DNA of 9,265 bases. Origin: Halobacteriovoraceae bacterium. GTDB taxonomy: Bacteria; Bdellovibrionota; Bacteriovoracia; Bacteriovoracales; Bacteriovoracaceae. Shown piece by piece: positions 6,334-9,265 of this stretch. The position numbers were made by a program, and so were the translations under genes. How positions within the stretch are numbered: position 1 is the stretch's first letter; each line of letters starts with the position of its first letter. The notes under the pieces were generated by a model. That model was not told where the DNA came from and did not search any database. It worked only from the letters and a program-made list of their open reading frames with translations. The stretch is taken from positions 1 to 9,265 of the forward strand of contig JABJPQ010000461.1 of NCBI GenBank assembly GCA_018663815.1, written 5' to 3'.

Positions 6334-6390
6334 GTTTGAGTAAGAAGACTCAGATTTAAAAAATAAAAATAAAACTTGTTCGAAAAAGAC
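6334..6390 (+). repeat. Hairpin element, copy 2, with A-rich tail
   Basis: GTTTGAGT (6334-6341) pairs with ACTCAGAT (6348-6355), including two G-U pairs, around the loop AAGAAG. It is followed by TTTAAAAAATAAAAAT (6355-6370) and a stretch ending CGAAAAAGA. The loop and the tail are nearly identical to those of copy 3 (7246-7305), while the stems differ in sequence. Confidence 0.65.
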
Positions 6391-6453
6391 ATCGCGCTCA
6401 TTGGGCGCAAGAAAAATATTAGTAAGTTAGTAAATCAAAAATGGAGAAGTATT

Positions 6454-7080
6454 TTGAAATCTATGTATTCAATAATAAGTATAATAATTGCAACAAGTAT
6501 TCTGTGTAGCTGTGCCTCTAAGCCTAAAAAGAGTGTAGCGAAACTAATTAAGGTACGTCCATCAAATGCTATATTTATATATGCAGGATCAAAGAATGAC
6601 CCAAATAAAGCTCTTGTAAAAAAGTTTAATAGAGTTTTTGATAAAGTAGTTGTGAAGGATCACACAGTCGGAGAAGCGGTTGTTGGCGAAGTCACCAAAT
6701 CAATACTATTGTCGGGTGTTCGAGAAGCATATATGGCATTGGACTTTGAAAAAATATTTGAAAAGCATTTTTTCAGTCATACCGAAAATTCCATTTTAAA
6801 CGTCTTACCTTTTAATCCAAAAAAGAAAATAGCGGATCAGTATGTTCTTATTGTTAAACTAGAAAGTTTTAAGATAGAAACTTCTGGTGCAACTCCACGT
6901 ATGACTGTCTCTGCTAATCTGATTGATCTGGGAAACAATGAATCGATAATTTGGAAAGAAAAATTTCGTGGAGATGATTTTCGCTTTACAGGACAAATTG
7001 GCGCGGGTAGTAAACTAGACAGGGCCAATCGAATGATAAAATCAATTGTGGATGAGATAGTAATGAGTCTAAATAAGTAG
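6454..7080 (+). CDS. Outer-membrane-type lipoprotein of unknown function
   Basis: The preferred start is TTG 6454, because GGAGAAG (6443-6449) ends 4 nt before it and its first GGAG is 7 nt away, normal spacing. The open frame extends upstream to TTG 6376, but that part is charged, has no ribosome site and would push the signal sequence away from the terminus. From 6454 the product is 208 aa: a hydrophobic core (Y-S-I-I-S-I-I-I-A-T-S-I-L), then lipobox L-C-S-C with Cys20 as the lipidated residue and Cys18 just before it. The next residues are A-S-K-P, with no Asp at +2. The mature part alternates strands and helices, with the regular C-terminal pattern V-L-I-V-K-L-E-S-F, then a strand ending S-I-I-W-K-E-K-F-R-G, then a final helix (about 180-206). 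This resembles small alpha/beta lipoprotein domains of the TolB-N or DUF4410 kind; I do not assign it. A 5-bp G+C-rich hairpin (6394-6408) lies in the leader. Confidence 0.75.
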   Translation: MKSMYSIISIIIATSILCSCASKPKKSVAKLIKVRPSNAIFIYAGSKNDPNKALVKKFNRVFDKVVVKDHTVGEAVVGEVTKSILLSGVREAYMALDFEKIFEKHFFSHTENSILNVLPFNPKKKIADQYVLIVKLESFKIETSGATPRMTVSANLIDLGNNESIIWKEKFRGDDFRFTGQIGAGSKLDRANRMIKSIVDEIVMSLNK

Positions 7081-7099
7081 GTCTGGTATATTCATGTAT

Positions 7100-7235
7100 T
7101 TCACACACCAAAGATAGCTAGCTTGTAGTGATCTAGAATGACCTCAAGTAATGTTCAGCTCTGATTAATGACGGAGAGGTAATTGTCTTGGATGAGTTGA
7201 TAGATATTGGAGATGACCCAAATGCGAAACACTAG
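7100..7235 (+). pseudogene. Decayed paralogue of the six-Cys secreted protein (3' part)
   Basis: The DNA from about 7100 aligns with the 3' half of the gene at 5907-6308. CTAGAA and then AAGTAATG (7133-7153) match 6134-6153, and a CAGCTC-TGA block matches the C-S-S-L codons. From 7152 one frame reads C-S-A-L-I-N-D-G-E-V-I-V-L-D-E-L, matching C-S-S-L...L-I-E-N-G-D-V-E-T-L-N-N of the intact protein. It then reaches a premature TAG (7233-7235). Upstream, all three frames are stopped (TAG 7134, TGA 7139, TAA 7149), so no product can be made. It is followed by hairpin copy 3, as the intact gene is followed by copy 2. The stretch 7081-7100 has no recognisable content. Confidence 0.6.
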
Positions 7236-7245
7236 AGAAGTGAAC

Positions 7246-7305
7246 AAGTCCTAGTTAAGAAGGCTAGGATTTAAAAAATAAAAATTTAATTTGAGCAAAA
7301 AAGAT
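7246..7305 (+). repeat. Hairpin element, copy 3, with A-rich tail
   Basis: AAGTCCTAG (7246-7254) pairs with CTAGGATTT (7264-7272), one G-U pair included, around the loop TTAAGAAGG. The tail TTTAAAAAATAAAAAT and the following T-TTG-AGC-AAAAAAGA segment match copy 2. The tail overlaps the -35 region of the promoter for the protease gene. Confidence 0.65.
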
Positions 7306-7318
7306 AAAGTATTAAAAT
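7291..7318 (+). promoter_or_regulatory. Promoter for the serine protease/HExxH gene
   Basis: TTGAGC (7291-7296), a 16-bp spacer and TAAAAT (7313-7318, five of six consensus) predict a start near 7325 and a leader of about 35 nt. The leader holds AATAAAAACCATT (shared with the 5907 gene's leader) and the ribosome site GGGAG (7351-7355). Confidence 0.5.
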
Positions 7319-7359
7319 ACAGGGGTTAATAAAAACCATTAGCTTTATACGGGAGCCAT

Positions 7360-8841
7360 ATGAGTTCAAAGCAGGTAATAAAAAAGAAGGGGTTAACAAC
7401 ACTCATTGTATTTTGCCACTTGATTGCTTTGAACACATATGGATCGAGAGGCGGTATAGACCTAAAAAATGGAGAATACCCTCAAGTTGTGAGTATCCAA
7501 GTACCAAGTGGAAATGGAGGACACTCTCAAGGCTCAGGTGTATTAATTGCAGATGACATTGTCATTTCCGTCAGACACGTCATGCCTGACACACCTATTC
7601 ATCGAGTACAAATTAATACAGGCTATAAGCCGTCACCTCATTTGGGTTCTATTGAAGCCTATGGAATAGATTTTCGAGTCTTGTCTACTGATGATAGAGA
7701 AGACATTGTAGTCATTAAACTTGATAAAAAGCTTCCTTTTAAAGCTTCTTTGACAGACTTTTATCGAGATGAGCTTATTTACGGCATGGATCTTGAGGGA
7801 GTTGGCTATGGTGTGAATACATATGTTAACTCTGGTGGTCTAAAGAGAAAAAGTAATTTGATTTTTTCAGATTATAAATTTATCCCTAAAAATGAGTCTC
7901 AAAAGAATGATGTGGAAGGCTTTGACTGGGAGGCTGACGGAACAATTAAAATAATTCAAGTCATCCCTGGTAAAGAAAATCAGATTCTGTGCTCGGGCGA
8001 TAGTGGAGGTGGAGTTTTTGTTAAGAGGCAAAATGGGCAGAAATTACTTGTAGGTTTAACTCGAAGCATTCATAGAGGATGGGATCAAAAATATGCTCTT
8101 TCCAGAAATCCATATTATTTATGTGAGGTAGGAAAAGTAAATAGATTAATATATCTACAAAGTAAAATTCCAGCTATTTTAGAAGCTATTTCAAGTCTTA
8201 AAGCTAAAACTTTCCCAATTTCCGATGATATTAGCTTAAAATTTAATACAATAGTACCTATGGATATAAGAAAAAAACTTCTTGATTCGCTTAAATGGGC
8301 ATTAAAGTTAAAGGGCCCAAACTCAACAAAATTGTTTCAGCGCTTTTTTGGCGAAAAAATTCTTGATGGTCAAAATTTAGTCAAATATATTGTTGATAAT
8401 ATTAAATATATAACTATTGATCCAAATTATACTGGTAACGGAGTAGCACGTGTTAAAGACGGAGTCTTAAGCCTTAACAGCAATACAGAGCATATTTTAA
8501 ATCTAGAACTCATAGATATTTTTGCAGGGTTAGTTCATGAAGCAAAACATATGCAGGATACCTATGGTGCTTTTCACTCAAAGTGCCCAGAAAGATTTAT
8601 AGATGATGCTGGTAATCCTTTGATGAGCCATATTTCTAACCAAAAACTACAAGGAAAGTATGCTTGTGATATAAAAATTGATTCTGCCTATGGGCTGCAA
8701 TACACAATGTTAAGGAATATTGCCTTGTTTTGCACAACATGTACTGAAAAGGAGATTGAAACTGCTACAAGTTCAGGTGAACAAATAATTTTACGTATCA
8801 CTAATATGAGTTCTAAAAGAAAGCTTTTGAGTGACATGTAA
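7360..8841 (+). CDS. Secreted trypsin-like serine protease fused to an HExxH domain
   Basis: GGGAG lies 4 nt before the ATG. The product is 493 aa. Residues 1-29 contain a signal peptide (K-K-K then T-T-L-I-V-F-C-H-L-I-A-L). Residues about 31-265 are an S1 chymotrypsin-fold domain: N-terminal G-G-I-D-L, then YPQVVSIQ; catalytic His73 in V-R-H-V (usually A-A-H-C); Asp115 in E-D-I-V-V-I-K-L; Ser215 in C-S-G-D-S-G-G-G. The triad is complete. Residues about 285-493 form a second region carrying HEAKH (393-397), an HExxH metal-site motif. It is followed by Cys409-Pro, then A-C-D (435-437) and S-A-Y-G (442-445), a spacing I associate with a poorly described group of exported VHEARH...CD...GAYG proteins (from memory, untested). 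The protein is thus a possible dual-active-site secreted protease, or a serine protease with a metal-stabilised accessory domain. It is the last gene before the insertion-sequence block; no terminator is evident after it. Confidence 0.85.
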   Translation: MSSKQVIKKKGLTTLIVFCHLIALNTYGSRGGIDLKNGEYPQVVSIQVPSGNGGHSQGSGVLIADDIVISVRHVMPDTPIHRVQINTGYKPSPHLGSIEAYGIDFRVLSTDDREDIVVIKLDKKLPFKASLTDFYRDELIYGMDLEGVGYGVNTYVNSGGLKRKSNLIFSDYKFIPKNESQKNDVEGFDWEADGTIKIIQVIPGKENQILCSGDSGGGVFVKRQNGQKLLVGLTRSIHRGWDQKYALSRNPYYLCEVGKVNRLIYLQSKIPAILEAISSLKAKTFPISDDISLKFNTIVPMDIRKKLLDSLKWALKLKGPNSTKLFQRFFGEKILDGQNLVKYIVDNIKYITIDPNYTGNGVARVKDGVLSLNSNTEHILNLELIDIFAGLVHEAKHMQDTYGAFHSKCPERFIDDAGNPLMSHISNQKLQGKYACDIKIDSAYGLQYTMLRNIALFCTTCTEKEIETATSSGEQIILRITNMSSKRKLLSDM

Positions 8842-8861
8842 ATAGTTGTATAGTGTTAGAC

Positions 8862-9060
8862 TGGACTGAGCCCCGTTAACTAGACAGCTTTCTCCCATAT
8901 TTTTTGAACGGGACGATTTGCGGGTTTAAATTTTAATATCATCGCCTTGAACTCTTCGGGGCTTTTATATCCCAAAGATGAATGAAGTCTTTTCTTGTTA
9001 TAAACTTCTTCAATAAATCTTGGCAAGCTTTTTAAAACATCACTAACATTATTTTATTTC
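8862..9060 (-). mobile_element. Truncated 3' end of an IS3-family insertion sequence
   Basis: The left boundary is set by TGGACTGAGCCCC (8862-8874), which has the TG start and C-run of IS3-family terminal inverted repeats. Inside it, on the minus strand, lies the end of an orfB transposase. The element is cut at about 9054-9069, where the 56-bp repeats begin; the other end and most of the transposase are missing. Only 20 bp separate it from the protease stop codon. Confidence 0.7.
8880..9053 (-). pseudogene. IS3-family transposase (OrfB) C-terminal fragment
   Basis: Read on the minus strand, the fragment gives 57 residues including LPRFIEEVYNKKRLHSSLGY and S-P-E-E-F, the very conserved end of the IS3/IS150-type DDE integrase domain (rve). 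In full proteins the catalytic Glu lies upstream of this block and so is absent here. An in-frame stop (9054-9056 on the + strand) directly precedes the first conserved residue, and no start codon is available. It is a non-functional remnant. Confidence 0.8.
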
Positions 9061-9069
9061 TTAAAAGAG

Positions 9070-9181
9070 TGTCCCTTCGGCTGGCCTGCGTGAATTACCC
9101 CTTTAAAAATGAGATCATCGTTTCGTGTCCCTTCGGCTGGCCTGCGTGAATTACCCCTTTAAAAATGAGATCATCGTTTCG
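9070..9181 (+). repeat. Two perfect 56-bp tandem repeats
   Basis: Copies 9070-9125 and 9126-9181 are identical. Each starts TGTCCCTTCGGCTGGCC, passes through GTGAATTACCCC, and ends ATCATCGTTTCG. They are richer in G+C than the flanks at their left half and begin with TG, like the terminal repeats of some insertion sequences (the IS21 family is known for multiple terminal repeats). They abut the truncated IS3 on one side and a new gene on the other. Confidence 0.9.
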
Positions 9182-9219
9182 CCCCCAGTTTAACTAAAAT
9201 TTAAGGAGACAAACGATGA
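9171..9219 (+). promoter_or_regulatory. Inverted repeat that can mask the next gene's start codon
   Basis: TCATCGTTT (9171-9179, inside the second 56-bp copy) is perfectly complementary to AAACGATGA (9211-9219), which contains the ATG at 9216. The 31-nt loop holds the Shine-Dalgarno AAGGAG (9203-9208). The first repeat copy (9115-9123) offers the same arm. Only transcripts starting upstream of 9171 could fold this way. Confidence 0.5.
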
Positions 9220-9265
9220 GAAATTATTCCCTAAAAGACTTCCGTGAACGACTTGACCAATGGAG
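9216..9265 (+). CDS. 5' end of an unidentified gene, possibly a transposase
   Basis: AAGGAG (9203-9208) sits 7 nt before ATG 9216, an excellent initiation site. The visible protein starts MRNYSLKDFRERLDQW and runs off the window. Sixteen residues are too few to name a family. The charged helix and the position directly after terminal-type tandem repeats suggest the first gene of an insertion sequence inserted next to, or into, the IS3 remnant. Confidence 0.55.
   Translation, partial: MRNYSLKDFRERLDQW

Noticed and set aside
6376..6453. Upstream TTG start extending the lipoprotein by 26 residues
   Set aside because: There is no Shine-Dalgarno, the stretch lies over the hairpin tail, and it would bury the lipoprotein signal sequence; TTG 6454 has good spacing to GGAG.
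6441..6511. Short ATG ORF overlapping the lipoprotein start in another frame
   Set aside because: Only about 23 codons, its ATG overlaps the Shine-Dalgarno used for TTG 6454, and its composition is non-protein-like.
9070..9181. Tandem 56-bp repeats as a CRISPR array
   Set aside because: There are only two directly abutting copies with no unique spacers between them, and no cas genes in the window.

Overview
The window is AT-rich and densely packed. Every gene lies on the + strand except an IS3-type transposase remnant near the right end. A TIGR02147-type regulator, a GEVED-domain surface protein with a Pro-Thr/Ala linker, many small Sec-exported proteins, and a trypsin-fold protease fused to an HExxH domain all suggest Bdellovibrionota. 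A Bacteriovorax/Halobacteriovorax/Peredibacter-like predator is the best guess. This is inferred from gene families and base composition, not from a marker gene.

Layout. Positions 2-595 hold the 3' part of a gene of unknown function, cut by the window edge. Positions 733-2430 encode a large secreted protein: signal peptide, beta-rich N-terminal domain, hexanucleotide-encoded PT/PA linker and two GEVED domains. It ends at a good intrinsic terminator. Positions 2532-4290 are a two-gene operon (7 bp gap): the TIGR02147 regulator and a secreted metzincin-like zinc protease. Positions 4352-5178 carry a GNAT acetyltransferase and a short SdpI-like membrane protein. Each has a sigma70-like promoter whose -10 box ends exactly 6 nt before the ATG, so both are probably leaderless.

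Positions 5255-8841 look like an array of short transcription units for exported proteins. In order they are a 142-aa Cys-containing protein, a 133-aa six-Cys protein, a lipoprotein, a decayed paralogue of the six-Cys protein, and the 493-aa two-protease-motif protein. Three gaps in this array carry a related hairpin: stem sequences differ but pair, loops are purine-rich (AAGAAG-like), and an A-rich tail follows. Leaders before three genes also resemble one another. This suggests growth by tandem duplication of leader-gene-hairpin units followed by decay.

The right end (8862-9265) is mobile DNA: a truncated IS3-family 3' end, two perfect 56-bp tandem repeats, and the start of a further gene whose ATG can pair with sequence in either repeat. 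That arrangement fits an insertion sequence that limits transposase expression from read-through transcripts, but the gene product is not identified.

Functionally the window reads as a secretome and surface accessory region (proteases, surface adhesin-like protein, small disulphide-rich proteins, one lipoprotein) with a local regulator, next to an insertion-sequence hotspot. The most notable points are the duplicated hairpin/leader array with its pseudogene, the paired leaderless genes, the serine protease-HExxH fusion, and the start-codon-masking repeat at the right edge.
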